Of a stretch of 34,159 bases of DNA, positions 23,448 to 33,667 are shown one piece after another. Source of the stretch: Clostridia bacterium (GTDB lineage Bacteria > Bacillota > Clostridia > Peptostreptococcales > JAAYPU01); the NCBI GenBank assembly GCA_016278615.1, contig JADQBM010000087.1, positions 1 to 34,159 of the forward strand. Reading direction: 5' to 3'. The notes beneath the pieces were generated by a model. The model was not told the origin of the DNA. It did not search any database and was given only the letters and a program-made list of their open reading frames with translations. The translations under genes were made by a program, and so were the position numbers. Every line of letters begins with the position of its first letter. Position 1 is the stretch's first letter.

Positions 23448-26400
23448 ATGAATAAAACAGTGATACAGAAATTTGCAGTTTGGGCAAGAACAGAATTAAT
23501 TGAACAAGTTGCTCAAAGGGCATATCAGTATGGAATAGATGAAGATGGTTACGGTGATAAAGATGTCATTGCGATTAATGGACGCATTTTAGCTTCAGAT
23601 GAATTAAAACAAAGAAAAGAATTGATTGATAAAATTGATAAAAAAGGATATAAGCAAGTTATGGAGGAGGTTGCTTATACTTGGTTTAATCGTTTTATAG
23701 CACTTCGATTTATGGAAGTAAATAACTACTTGCCTTCACATATTCGAATTTTTTCAGATTCAAATGGTGAATTTAAGCCTGAAATCTTAAAAGAAGCACT
23801 CAGAGTTGAATTAGGAGGAATAGATAAAGCGAAGGTAGAAACTTATATTGAAAATAATCAAACAGAAGATTTATATAGGCATTTACTGTTGACACAATGT
23901 AATGCTTTAAATAAAGTTTTGCCAGATACATTTGAAGAAATGGGTGGCTATACGGGACTTTTATTGCCAAATAATATTTTAAAAAGTGAAAGTGTTATAG
24001 GGCATTTGGTACAAGATATACCAGAAGAAGATTTTAATATTACGGTGGTAAATGAAGCTGGAAAGCCCAATGGACAAGTTGAAATATTAGGTTGGTTGTA
24101 TCAACATTATATTTCGGAGCCTAAGGATGTTTTGATAAATGCAAAAAAACAGTACAAAAAAGATGATATTCCTTTTGTTACTCAAATATTTACTTCGGAC
24201 TGGATTGTAAAATATATTGTTGACAACTCCCTTGGTCGATACTGGATTGAACGAAATCCAGAAAGTAAATTAAGAGAAAAACTTGAGTTTTTTGTTACCC
24301 CTAAAAATGGTGAATTTGAGTATATAAATGAAAAAATTAATCCAGAAAATATTACTTTTTTTGATCCTTGTATGGGTAGTGGGCATATTTTAATCTATGC
24401 TTTTGATGTTTTTATGGAAATATACAAAGAATGTGGCTATTCAGAAAGGGATGCAGCGCAATCTATAATACAAAACAACTTATTTGGTGTGGATATTGAT
24501 GAAAGAGCTTATCAATATGCATATTTTGCAGTTATGATGAAAGCAAGAAGCTATGACCGAAGATTTCTTACAAGGAATATTGCGCCCAAGTTATCAATCA
24601 TTGAAGAAAGCAATGAAATAAAAAGTCATACATTTGAAGGCATTACCTATGATAAGGACTTAGACAAAATCGGTGAATATCTTTGTGATGTTTTTAAAGA
24701 TGCAAAAGAAATTGGTTCTTTACAAACAGTTGAAAAAGGAGATTATCAAGCTTATTTAGACTATCTTAATAACTGTAAAATGGAAGGACAAATGACTTTT
24801 GACAGTGATGACTGGTGCAAAGATACGTTGCCAACTTTAAAAGCTTTAGCAGCACAGGCTGATATTTTAGCACAGAAGTATACAGTTATTTGTACCAATC
24901 CACCGTATATGCCAAATAGCAAGATGACAGTAGTGCTTAAGTCGTTTATAGAAGAAAAATACAGTTTATGCAAAAGCGATACTTTTTCAGCTTTTATTTA
25001 TAGATGTATGGAATATTGTATCAATATGGGATATGTTGGAATGTTGACACCTTTTGTTTGGATGTTTATTTCGAGTTATGAAGATTTAAGAAAAGAGCTT
25101 CTAAGTAAAGTTACTTTGATTTCTTTGGTACAATTAGAATATAACTCATTCGAAGCGGCGTGTGTACCTGTATGCACATTTGTTTTTGAAAACAATAAAT
25201 GCTTAAAACGTGGTGAATATATTAATTTATCTGAATTCAAAGGGATAGATATTCAAGCACCCAAGACAATTGAAGCTATATACAGTGATGATTGTTCGTA
25301 TAGATTCTCAACATTACAAGAAAAATTTTATAAAATTGAAGGATTTCCAATAGCCTATTGGATTAGTAATAATGTTTTGTCATGTTATGAAAAAGGGATT
25401 TCATTAGGGGAAATTTCTGCACCACGAAAGGGAAACTCTACATCGAATAATGAAAAATTTCTTCGGTTATGGTTTGAAGTAGATAAACTTAAAACAAACT
25501 ATAAGTGTAAAGAAATTATTAGGGAAAATACCCTTGTAAAAAGATGGTTTCCATACAATAAAGGCGGTGGTTATCGGAAATGGTATGGTAACAATGAGTA
25601 TTTGATTGATTGGTATGACGATGCAGTTGAGATTAGAAATATAAAAACGGCTGTAATTGCAAATTATCAGTATTTCATGAAACCTGGATTGACTTGGTCT
25701 ACCGTTTCTAGTTCTAATTTTAGTATACGGTATTTTGAAGAAGGTTTCATTTTTGATAATGGAGGATGTTGTATTTTTGATATTGGCGATAATAGAGAAT
25801 ATATTTTATCATTGCTTAATTCGAAAATTTTCAAGTATATTTTTGGGAGTATAAATCAGACCTTAAATTTCCAATCAGGTGAAGTTGCTAAATTTCCTGT
25901 GATTTTGGAAACTCAATGTATGATAGATGTTATTGCTAAAAAGAACATAATGATTTCAAGAGAAGATTGGGATAGTTTTGAAACTTCTTGGAATTTCTTA
26001 AAGCATCCATTAATAAAAGGTAGTAACATTAGAGAAACATTTGAAATCTGGAAAGAAGAATGTGAAAGCGATTTTAACGAGTTAAAATCCAATGAGGAAG
26101 AATTAAATCGAATCTTTATCGAAATTTATGGACTACAGGATGAATTAACTCCAGAGGTTGAAGATAAAGATATTACATTAAAAACAAATACGGCATATCG
26201 TTACAAACAAAAAAAGAAGAAAAATAGTGAAAATGAATTTGAACCTGAAGAGGAAATTGTTGAAGCTAAAGAAATTAGAGATCAAAGGTTTTTGCATGAC
26301 ACAGTAACGGAATTTATCTCATATGCTATAGGTTGCATGTTTGGAAGATATTCTCTTGATGTAGAAGGCTTAATCTATGCAGGTGGAGAATGGGACGAAA

Positions 26401-27017
26401 CTATGTACAATTCTATTATTCCAGACAAAGATAATATCATTCCGATTTGTGATGATGAGTATTTTGATGATGATATCACAGGTAGGTTTATTGAATTCGT
26501 AAAAACTGTTTATGGTGATAACTCCCTAGAAGAAAATTTAAATTTCATAGCAGATGCATTGGGTGGAAAAGGATCAAGTCGAGAAATTATTAGAAACTAT
26601 TTTATCAATGACTTTTTCAAAGATCACTGCAATATGTATACCTCAAGAGGTGCAGGTAAAAGACCTATTTATTGGTTGTTTGATAGTGGAAAGAAAAATG
26701 GCTTTAAAGCGATTATTTATATGCACCGTTATCAACCTGACTTACTTGCTCGTATGCGTACTGACTATGTCCATGAACAACAAGAACGTTACCGTACAAG
26801 ACTTACTCATATATTAGATGAACTGAATCATGCGCAAGGAGCAGAAAAAGTTAAATTGACAAAAATTCAAAAGAAAATTCAAGAACAAGTTCTAGAAATT
26901 CAAAAATATGAGGAAAAAATACATCATCTTGCAGATAGAAATATTCCTATTGATCTAGATGATGGAGTAAAACATAATTATGAATTATTTGGAGATGTAC
27001 TTGCCAAGATTAAATAA
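23448..27017 (+). CDS. pglX: BREX adenine-specific DNA methyltransferase PglX
   Basis: A 1189-residue N6-adenine DNA methyltransferase that marks host DNA at the BREX motif so that unmarked phage DNA is recognised. The SAM-binding motif I is FFDPCMGSGHIL (D306, G310-G312) and the catalytic motif IV is NPPY (484-487). A long C-terminal portion (about 600-1189), including charged linkers near 915-945 and a final coiled coil near 1120-1170, probably carries target recognition and complex contacts. Start ATG 23448 has an aggaggggtg site 14 bases after the brxC stop. Length and order match type 1 BREX. The recognised DNA motif cannot be read from sequence alone. Confidence 0.94.
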   Translation: MNKTVIQKFAVWARTELIEQVAQRAYQYGIDEDGYGDKDVIAINGRILASDELKQRKELIDKIDKKGYKQVMEEVAYTWFNRFIALRFMEVNNYLPSHIRIFSDSNGEFKPEILKEALRVELGGIDKAKVETYIENNQTEDLYRHLLLTQCNALNKVLPDTFEEMGGYTGLLLPNNILKSESVIGHLVQDIPEEDFNITVVNEAGKPNGQVEILGWLYQHYISEPKDVLINAKKQYKKDDIPFVTQIFTSDWIVKYIVDNSLGRYWIERNPESKLREKLEFFVTPKNGEFEYINEKINPENITFFDPCMGSGHILIYAFDVFMEIYKECGYSERDAAQSIIQNNLFGVDIDERAYQYAYFAVMMKARSYDRRFLTRNIAPKLSIIEESNEIKSHTFEGITYDKDLDKIGEYLCDVFKDAKEIGSLQTVEKGDYQAYLDYLNNCKMEGQMTFDSDDWCKDTLPTLKALAAQADILAQKYTVICTNPPYMPNSKMTVVLKSFIEEKYSLCKSDTFSAFIYRCMEYCINMGYVGMLTPFVWMFISSYEDLRKELLSKVTLISLVQLEYNSFEAACVPVCTFVFENNKCLKRGEYINLSEFKGIDIQAPKTIEAIYSDDCSYRFSTLQEKFYKIEGFPIAYWISNNVLSCYEKGISLGEISAPRKGNSTSNNEKFLRLWFEVDKLKTNYKCKEIIRENTLVKRWFPYNKGGGYRKWYGNNEYLIDWYDDAVEIRNIKTAVIANYQYFMKPGLTWSTVSSSNFSIRYFEEGFIFDNGGCCIFDIGDNREYILSLLNSKIFKYIFGSINQTLNFQSGEVAKFPVILETQCMIDVIAKKNIMISREDWDSFETSWNFLKHPLIKGSNIRETFEIWKEECESDFNELKSNEEELNRIFIEIYGLQDELTPEVEDKDITLKTNTAYRYKQKKKKNSENEFEPEEEIVEAKEIRDQRFLHDTVTEFISYAIGCMFGRYSLDVEGLIYAGGEWDETMYNSIIPDKDNIIPICDDEYFDDDITGRFIEFVKTVYGDNSLEENLNFIADALGGKGSSREIIRNYFINDFFKDHCNMYTSRGAGKRPIYWLFDSGKKNGFKAIIYMHRYQPDLLARMRTDYVHEQQERYRTRLTHILDELNHAQGAEKVKLTKIQKKIQEQVLEIQKYEEKIHHLADRNIPIDLDDGVKHNYELFGDVLAKIK

Positions 27018-27032
27018 AAAGGAGGTCAAAAC

Positions 27033-29621
27033 GTGTCAATTGAAAATATACAATATAGTCTTATAGAACGATTTGAAGCTCCTTTGCCTGAATTCTACAA
27101 GAGGAGAATAATATTTTGGCAAGATGAGGAGAGGGAATTTGAGTCATTAGTAGATGATTTGAAATTAGACAATGTTAGCATAAAAAAGATAACAGGCGTG
27201 AATAATTTTGCTATAAAAAAATTACTAACGGTTGATGATCTGTGTAACAATTATTTAATTTATAGTCCAGTTTCTCATAAAGATATTAGAGATAATTGGT
27301 TGTTAGATATTGAGTTGTACAGTGAAGAATTCCGAGCTGATTTTATCTCAATGCAAATGGAGGAGCTTAACATCCAGCCTACCTCAGCAATGAGAAAAAC
27401 CGTAAAAATGTATTCGAAATTTTTAGACAACAAAGAGCGTAGATTAAAACTTAGAAAAATAGGTAGAGAATATCAAACACCGTTACAATTGCATATTGAT
27501 ATAATGTCGGTACTTTGTGGACTTAATGGCGGATCTGCTCAAGATGTATTGATTGCAGTTTTATCAAATGGATTTGATAAAGAAGAAAATAGTGCGTTAA
27601 TAAACATAAGGAAATTCGGGAATATAGATGCATTTTGGCAATTGGTTCAAAAATATACAGGGTACATTGAAGAAGAGGGCAAGCCTTTAGAGGAGTTTGC
27701 TTCACATCTGTTACTCACTGCAATTTCACAAACTATGAAAAGTAATGTTTTTAAAGGTTTAGAACGATTTATTTCAGAGTCATGTAAAGCGTATTGTTAC
27801 AGTTTAGTTCATGATTGGCAAATGAGTGACAATAATCATGTACTGCTATCTATTTGTCATACAGTAGAAAATGAACTACAATTGATGAATAGGTTTGAAA
27901 AGCCTGAAATTGAGACGCTTTTAACTAGTGATGTTTTTCCTTGTATAAACGAAACTATTCTCAAGCGTTTTTTTGAAGAAATAAATGAGCGTGTTATTAA
28001 AACGGAGCTAATATTTAAGACTGTCGAGAACAGGCGTACATCTGCATGGTATAATTTGACATCAGATTATTTTGATTGTTTGTTTTATATAGCCAAAATG
28101 CAAGATTTTTATCAGCAATATACAAAAGGTTTTCATATTGTTGAACCTAAAAACATTTGGAAACTATATGTTGATAATTGTTATTTAATGGATAGTTATT
28201 ATAGACATTTTCATTATGCATTTGAAAATACATTGAAAGACTCAAATCCAGATTTGGAAGACTTGTTGAAACATAACCTTGAATATGTTGAAGGATTATA
28301 TCAAAATTGGTTCTTAAAGGAACTAACAAGTTCATGGACAAATGCAATCGTTGAGGATTACAATTCAATAGGTTATGTGTCTGAAATAAGTAAACAAAGA
28401 GAATTTTATAACAAATATGTTGAGCCTATTTCAAGTAAAAATGGAAGAATATACGTCATCATTTCGGATGCACTTAGATATGAAATTGCTACAGAACTAT
28501 CGGAAAATTTAAGTAGAACACTAAAGGGCAAGACTACGTTAGATGCAATGCAAGCAACATTTCCATCTATAACGAAATTTGGGATGGCATCATTACTTCC
28601 AAACAAAAACATTTCAGTTACTGAAGAAATGGCTGCTTTGGTAGATGGAAATCCAACTGATAGTACAATAAAAAGAAATAAGGTGTTAACAGACAGAAAT
28701 AAAGATAGTGTTGCAATTCAATATAAAGATTTATTGAAAATGAAGCAGTCAGAACGTCATGAAGCTACGAATGGTAAAGATATAGTGTATATATATCATA
28801 ATGCTATAGATGCTATTGGAGACAAAGCTCCTACGGAAAACAAAGTTTTTGAGGCTTGCGAAACAGCTATGCAAGAAATTTTTAATACTGTAAGAATCAT
28901 TGTAAAAGAGCTGAGCGGAACCAATATCATAGTAACCGCAGATCACGGATTCTTATACACCTACAATCCGCTTGAAGAAAGTCAAAAGATAAGCAAATCA
29001 AATTTTTTAGGAGAAATATATGAGGTTGGAAGGCGTTATGCATTGACAGATGTGAATACTTCAGCTGAATATTTAATGCCTATAGCACTTGAAAGAGAAA
29101 TTGATGGAATTTCTTTAAAAGGCTATGCTCCTCAAGATACTATAAGAATCAAAATGTCAGGTGGCGGTGAGAATTTTGTGCATGGTGGAATTTCGCTTCA
29201 AGAAATGGTGGTTCCAGTAATTATATATAAACATATGAGAAGTGCATCAAAAAAATATGTAAAGGTAAAGAATGTCGAATTATCCTTATTAAGTGAGAGT
29301 AGAAAAGTCTCAAATCTTATTTTTTCATTAGATTTTTATCAAAAAAACCCTATCAGTGAAAAAGTTCAACCATGCACTTATAATATATACATGACCGATG
29401 AAGAAGGAATTCCTGTAAGTGACAGACAAATTATTATTGCGGATCGGACGGGTAATAATGCTTCTGAACGTGTTTTTAGAACTAAATTCAACTTAAAGTC
29501 AGTTACTTTTGACAAAAATAAAATTTATAGGCTTGTCATTTCAAACGATATTGATGTACCAGAGGAAATAGAATTCCATATAGACATCGCATTCGCAGAT
29601 GACTTTGGCTTTGATTTATAG
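27033..29621 (+). CDS. pglZ: BREX alkaline-phosphatase-fold protein PglZ
   Basis: An 862-residue BREX core protein. It begins with GTG 27033 after a textbook aaaggaggt site, 15 bases from pglX. The N-terminal helical part (1-460) includes a WQDEEREFE segment (about 29-37) typical of PglZ. The PglZ domain follows: VIISDALRYEIA (metal-site D479), the FPSITKFGMASLLP segment (about 510-523) and the TADHGFLY motif with D637 and H638. These metal-binding residues of the alkaline phosphatase superfamily are retained, consistent with a nuclease or phosphodiesterase-like activity reported for family members. The C-terminal 140 residues are beta-rich. Confidence 0.94.
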   Translation: MSIENIQYSLIERFEAPLPEFYKRRIIFWQDEEREFESLVDDLKLDNVSIKKITGVNNFAIKKLLTVDDLCNNYLIYSPVSHKDIRDNWLLDIELYSEEFRADFISMQMEELNIQPTSAMRKTVKMYSKFLDNKERRLKLRKIGREYQTPLQLHIDIMSVLCGLNGGSAQDVLIAVLSNGFDKEENSALINIRKFGNIDAFWQLVQKYTGYIEEEGKPLEEFASHLLLTAISQTMKSNVFKGLERFISESCKAYCYSLVHDWQMSDNNHVLLSICHTVENELQLMNRFEKPEIETLLTSDVFPCINETILKRFFEEINERVIKTELIFKTVENRRTSAWYNLTSDYFDCLFYIAKMQDFYQQYTKGFHIVEPKNIWKLYVDNCYLMDSYYRHFHYAFENTLKDSNPDLEDLLKHNLEYVEGLYQNWFLKELTSSWTNAIVEDYNSIGYVSEISKQREFYNKYVEPISSKNGRIYVIISDALRYEIATELSENLSRTLKGKTTLDAMQATFPSITKFGMASLLPNKNISVTEEMAALVDGNPTDSTIKRNKVLTDRNKDSVAIQYKDLLKMKQSERHEATNGKDIVYIYHNAIDAIGDKAPTENKVFEACETAMQEIFNTVRIIVKELSGTNIIVTADHGFLYTYNPLEESQKISKSNFLGEIYEVGRRYALTDVNTSAEYLMPIALEREIDGISLKGYAPQDTIRIKMSGGGENFVHGGISLQEMVVPVIIYKHMRSASKKYVKVKNVELSLLSESRKVSNLIFSLDFYQKNPISEKVQPCTYNIYMTDEEGIPVSDRQIIIADRTGNNASERVFRTKFNLKSVTFDKNKIYRLVISNDIDVPEEIEFHIDIAFADDFGFDL

Positions 29622-29633
29622 GAGGTCAGACCA

Positions 29634-31703
29634 ATGGGTGAATATATGAATGACAACGAAATAATAAATTTAAATGAAGTATTGTACAAAAAACTTAGAG
29701 CAAATTTTGATGGAAAGATTGTTCGTAAAGATTTGACGAAATCTATCAAGGAAGGGGCAAATGTACCTGTATATGTATTAGAGTTTTTATTAGGTCAATA
29801 TTGTAGTTCAGATGACCCTGAAATTGTCGAAGAAGGCGTAAAAAATGTAAAAAAAATACTTGCAGATAATTTTGTCCGTCCTGATGAAGCTCAAAAAGTA
29901 TTGTCTATTCTACGTGAAAGAGGTAGCTATACTGTAATTGATCGTATTACGGCAAAGCTTAACATTAAACAAGATCGATATGAAGCTGAGTTTTCAAATT
30001 TGGGAGTAAAAGAAATACTTCTTGCTCCTGAGTACGTGTCTAAGTACGATAGATTACTTTGTGGGGGTATTTGGTGTATTGTTCAACTTGAATATGAGTT
30101 TTTGGAAGAAGATAGGAGAGCAAACCCGATTCGTGTAAGAAAACTGACTCCAATACAGATGCCGCATATTGAATTGGAAGAAATTAAAGAGGCAAGAAAG
30201 GAATTTACAAAAGATGAATGGCTTAATATTCTACTTCGTTCTACAGGAATGGAAGCAGATAAGTTTACAGAACGTGAAAAATGGCTTCTCCTTGCTCGTA
30301 TGATTCCGCTTGTTGAAAACAATTTTAATCTTTGCGAACTCGGTCCACGGAGTACAGGTAAATCGCATATTTACAAAGAGATATCGCCTAATAGCATACT
30401 TATATCTGGTGGCCAAACTACAGTAGCCAATTTGTTTTACAATATGGCAAGTAAAACAGTAGGTCTTGTTGGAATGTGGGATTGTGTAGCTTTTGATGAA
30501 GTCGCAGGTATTACCTTTAAAGACAAAGACGGGATTCAGATTATGAAAGATTACATGGCATCAGGTTCATTCGCTCGTGGAAAAGAAGAAAAGGCAGCAA
30601 GCGCTTCTATGGTTTTTGTAGGTAATGTCAACCAGAGCGTAGAGGTGCTTTTAAAAACGTCACACTTATTTGAACCATTTCCAGAAGCTATGGCTTACGA
30701 TACAGCTTTTCTTGATCGTATGCATTGTTATGTACCAGGGTGGGAAATTCCTAAATACAGACCAGATTTCTTTACAAACGAATATGGCTTTATTACAGAT
30801 TATCTTTCAGAATTTATGCGTGAAATGCGTAAAGAACAGTTTAGTGATATAAGTGATAAATATTTTATATTTGGTTCTAATTTGAATCAGCGTGATGTCA
30901 TTGCAGTCAGAAAAATGATATCAGGTTTTGTAAAGCTTCTATATCCTAATGGAGAATATAAAAAAGAAGAAATTGCTGAAATTATAACATTATCACTTGA
31001 GTTAAGACGGCGTGTGAAAGAACAACTTAAAAAAATTGGTGGTATGGAATTTTATGATGTGAATTTCTCCTACATAGATAATGAGACTTTCGAAGAACAT
31101 TATGTGTCAGTTCCGGAGCAAGGTGGAGGCAAGTTAATTCCAGAAGGCATTAGTAACCCAGGGCATGCGTATACCATATCAAGAGGAAAAACAGGCATGA
31201 TAGGTGTGTATCGATTGGAAACACAGGTCTTACCGGGTAATGGAAAATTTGAACGCACAGGACTCGGCTCGGATAGAGATGCAAAAGAGGCCACGAATAC
31301 AGCATTTAACTATTTGAAGGCTAATGGGCATTCGATTAGTAATTCAATTAGCACAACAACAAAAGATTATATTGTTAATTACCAAGATTTAAATGGAATT
31401 GGAATCACCAAATATTTAACATTACCAACATTGATTGCAATCACATCGGCAGCACTTAATAAGCCGACATTAAGCAGTCTTGTTGTCTTAGGTGATATCA
31501 GCATCAGTGGAACAATCTTAAAAGTAGATGAATTAGCTAGTGTTTTACAAGTGTGCTTAGATAGTGGAGCAAAGAAGGTATTAATACCTATTACATCTGC
31601 AACTGAAATAGGTACAGTTCCAGCAGACTTGATGGGAGCATTTAGTTTAATATTCTATTCAACGCCGCAGGAAGCGGTGTTTAAAGCGTTAGGAGTAGAG
31701 TAG
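29634..31703 (+). CDS. brxL: BREX AAA+ Lon-like protein BrxL
   Basis: A 689-residue protein completing type 1 BREX. ATG 29634 follows a taggaggtc site by 8 bases. The N-terminal helical and winged region (1-200) precedes an AAA+ core: Walker A GPRSTGKS (237-244) and Walker B AFDE with D288 and E289. The C-terminal 120 residues have the Lon-protease fold, seen in LVVLGDISISGTILKV and AKKVLIP. A canonical DGPSAG serine motif is not apparent, so proteolytic activity is doubtful. Published BrxL proteins form DNA-binding ring assemblies needed for phage defence. The gene ends 12 bases before qatA. Confidence 0.93.
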   Translation: MGEYMNDNEIINLNEVLYKKLRANFDGKIVRKDLTKSIKEGANVPVYVLEFLLGQYCSSDDPEIVEEGVKNVKKILADNFVRPDEAQKVLSILRERGSYTVIDRITAKLNIKQDRYEAEFSNLGVKEILLAPEYVSKYDRLLCGGIWCIVQLEYEFLEEDRRANPIRVRKLTPIQMPHIELEEIKEARKEFTKDEWLNILLRSTGMEADKFTEREKWLLLARMIPLVENNFNLCELGPRSTGKSHIYKEISPNSILISGGQTTVANLFYNMASKTVGLVGMWDCVAFDEVAGITFKDKDGIQIMKDYMASGSFARGKEEKAASASMVFVGNVNQSVEVLLKTSHLFEPFPEAMAYDTAFLDRMHCYVPGWEIPKYRPDFFTNEYGFITDYLSEFMREMRKEQFSDISDKYFIFGSNLNQRDVIAVRKMISGFVKLLYPNGEYKKEEIAEIITLSLELRRRVKEQLKKIGGMEFYDVNFSYIDNETFEEHYVSVPEQGGGKLIPEGISNPGHAYTISRGKTGMIGVYRLETQVLPGNGKFERTGLGSDRDAKEATNTAFNYLKANGHSISNSISTTTKDYIVNYQDLNGIGITKYLTLPTLIAITSAALNKPTLSSLVVLGDISISGTILKVDELASVLQVCLDSGAKKVLIPITSATEIGTVPADLMGAFSLIFYSTPQEAVFKALGVE

Positions 31704-31715
31704 AGGGGGACAACC

Positions 31716-33653
31716 ATGATTTTATCTGATAATGAAACGAAAGTTGATATGCTTAATAATTTAGCAATAGCGAAAACAGTGGTAGAACTCATTAATGAAA
31801 GCAAAGAAAGACCTATATCCATAGGAGTTCATGGTGATTGGGGTGCGGGAAAATCAAGTATTCTAGAAATGGTTGAAGACGAATTTTCATCGAACACAGA
31901 TATTGAGTGTATAAAATTTAATGGATGGAAACATCAAGGATTTGAAGATGCAAAAATTGCATTGATGAGTGCTATCGTATCAACATTAATAGAAAAGCGT
32001 AAGCTATCTGAAATATGTGCAGATAAGGTTAAAAAGGTATGGAAGAATATTAATTGGTTAAGTGTTGCAAAAACAGCTGGTAGTTTTGCTTTTTCTTCAA
32101 CCACAGGGATACCACCAATTGGGTTAATCACTAATGCTTTCGACACATTAAAGAGTAATATTTCAGATGCAGATAAAGTTGGAAATACTGTAGATTCAAT
32201 AGGTTCTTTTTTATCAGATTCTAAAGTGTTTGAAGACATTTCAATGTCTAAAGAATTTTCAGAGTTTCAAGAATCATTCAATGATCTTCTTGAAGCATCG
32301 GCTGTAAAAAAATTAGTTGTGCTTATTGATGATTTAGATAGATGTTTGCCAGAAGTAACAGTAGAAACTTTAGAAGCGGTTAGATTATTTGTGTTTTCAA
32401 ATTCAACAGCTTTTGTAATTGCAGCAGATGAAACTATGATCGAATACGCAGTTAAGAAGCATTTTCCCGACTTGACGGACTCAAACAATAAAAATCTGGG
32501 GGCAGAATTTTCAAAAAGATATCTAGAAAAATTGATACAAGTTCCATTTAGATTACCTGTTTTAGGAGAAGTAGAGGCAGAAATGTATATAAAATTACTC
32601 CTTATAGGGTCAAAACTAGAAGAAGACTCAAATGAATTTGATTCCCTCTTAAATATATCTATTGAAAAGATGAAAAAGCCATGGAAAAATCAAGGACTGA
32701 CGATTACCGAAATTCATGAAGCTCTTGGAGAAAAGTATAGTAGTATAACTAATGAAGTTACAATATCAACACAAATTAGTTCTATATTGGCACGCAACAC
32801 ACATGGTAATCCAAGGAAAATAAAAAGGTTTATCAATATGCTACTATTAAGAGAAAAAATTGCTAATGCTCGTGGTTATGGAGATGAAGTCTATCTCCCA
32901 ATTTTGGCAAAGTTAATGTTAGCAGAGTATTTTTTTGATGAATTTTATAAAGATATAGCTTCACAAACAGATGATTTAGGACATTGTCATAATATCAAGA
33001 TTTTAGAAAATTATGTTTTGAATGTTGAGAAGCACGAAATCAAAAGTGAAGTATCAGAAGATGATTCTGATACAAAAATGAAAAAAGACAAAAATGAAAT
33101 AACTCAAATTATACAGATAGCTAATTCCAAAATCATTGAATGGAATAAAGATGATAACATAAAAAAATGGGCAATGACTGAGCCGAGGCTTGGCGATATA
33201 GATTTAAGACCCTATTTCTTTGCCTGTAAGGAAAGAGAGGATTATTTCTTTAATCAAATTAAATCTGAAGTTTTACGTAACATAATAGATAAACTAATGA
33301 GTACATCAATGAATATCGCAAGTATAAGAAGTGAAGTAAAGAATCTATCCGACGAAGATGCAAGAATTGTTTTTGATAGTCTGTCTGCAAAAATTATGTC
33401 ACAAAGTAATATTGTTAATAAGCCATATGGCGTCGAAGGCATCACATGTTTAGTGTCACTTTATCCAAAATTAGAGCCTGACCTCATGAGCCTAATTGAA
33501 ATGTTTGACACAAAAACTGTAGGAGTCTGGATATGCAGTGGATGGAACGAATGTATTAAGACAGGGGAAGCTAAATCAAGACTTACGGGTTATTTTGAGA
33601 AATTAAAAGTAGATGGAACTGCAATTGTGAAAGCTACGATAAAGACAATATAA
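31716..33653 (+). CDS. qatA: KAP-family P-loop ATPase QatA
   Basis: A 645-residue ATPase, first gene of a Qat anti-phage system. ATG 31716 has an agaggggga site. Walker A is GDWGAGKSS (40-48) in the IGVHGDWGAGKS context typical of KAP NTPases, and Walker B is VVLIDDLDRC (D205-D208), another KAP signature. Hydrophobic stretches near 105-135 (AKTAGSFAFS to GIPPIGLIT) may be the membrane-insertion segment common in KAP proteins between the two motifs. A GNPRKIKRFINMLL motif (about 366-379) matches the KAP C-terminal lid. The assignment to QatA rather than a stand-alone KAP protein rests on the QatB-like start immediately downstream. The Qat mechanism is not established. Confidence 0.88.
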   Translation: MILSDNETKVDMLNNLAIAKTVVELINESKERPISIGVHGDWGAGKSSILEMVEDEFSSNTDIECIKFNGWKHQGFEDAKIALMSAIVSTLIEKRKLSEICADKVKKVWKNINWLSVAKTAGSFAFSSTTGIPPIGLITNAFDTLKSNISDADKVGNTVDSIGSFLSDSKVFEDISMSKEFSEFQESFNDLLEASAVKKLVVLIDDLDRCLPEVTVETLEAVRLFVFSNSTAFVIAADETMIEYAVKKHFPDLTDSNNKNLGAEFSKRYLEKLIQVPFRLPVLGEVEAEMYIKLLLIGSKLEEDSNEFDSLLNISIEKMKKPWKNQGLTITEIHEALGEKYSSITNEVTISTQISSILARNTHGNPRKIKRFINMLLLREKIANARGYGDEVYLPILAKLMLAEYFFDEFYKDIASQTDDLGHCHNIKILENYVLNVEKHEIKSEVSEDDSDTKMKKDKNEITQIIQIANSKIIEWNKDDNIKKWAMTEPRLGDIDLRPYFFACKEREDYFFNQIKSEVLRNIIDKLMSTSMNIASIRSEVKNLSDEDARIVFDSLSAKIMSQSNIVNKPYGVEGITCLVSLYPKLEPDLMSLIEMFDTKTVGVWICSGWNECIKTGEAKSRLTGYFEKLKVDGTAIVKATIKTI

Positions 33654-33667
33654 CGGAGGTACAGAGA

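Noticed and set aside
26554-26817. Plus-strand 87-codon frame inside pglX
   Set aside because: It is in another frame within the intact pglX gene, with no promoter or independent evidence.
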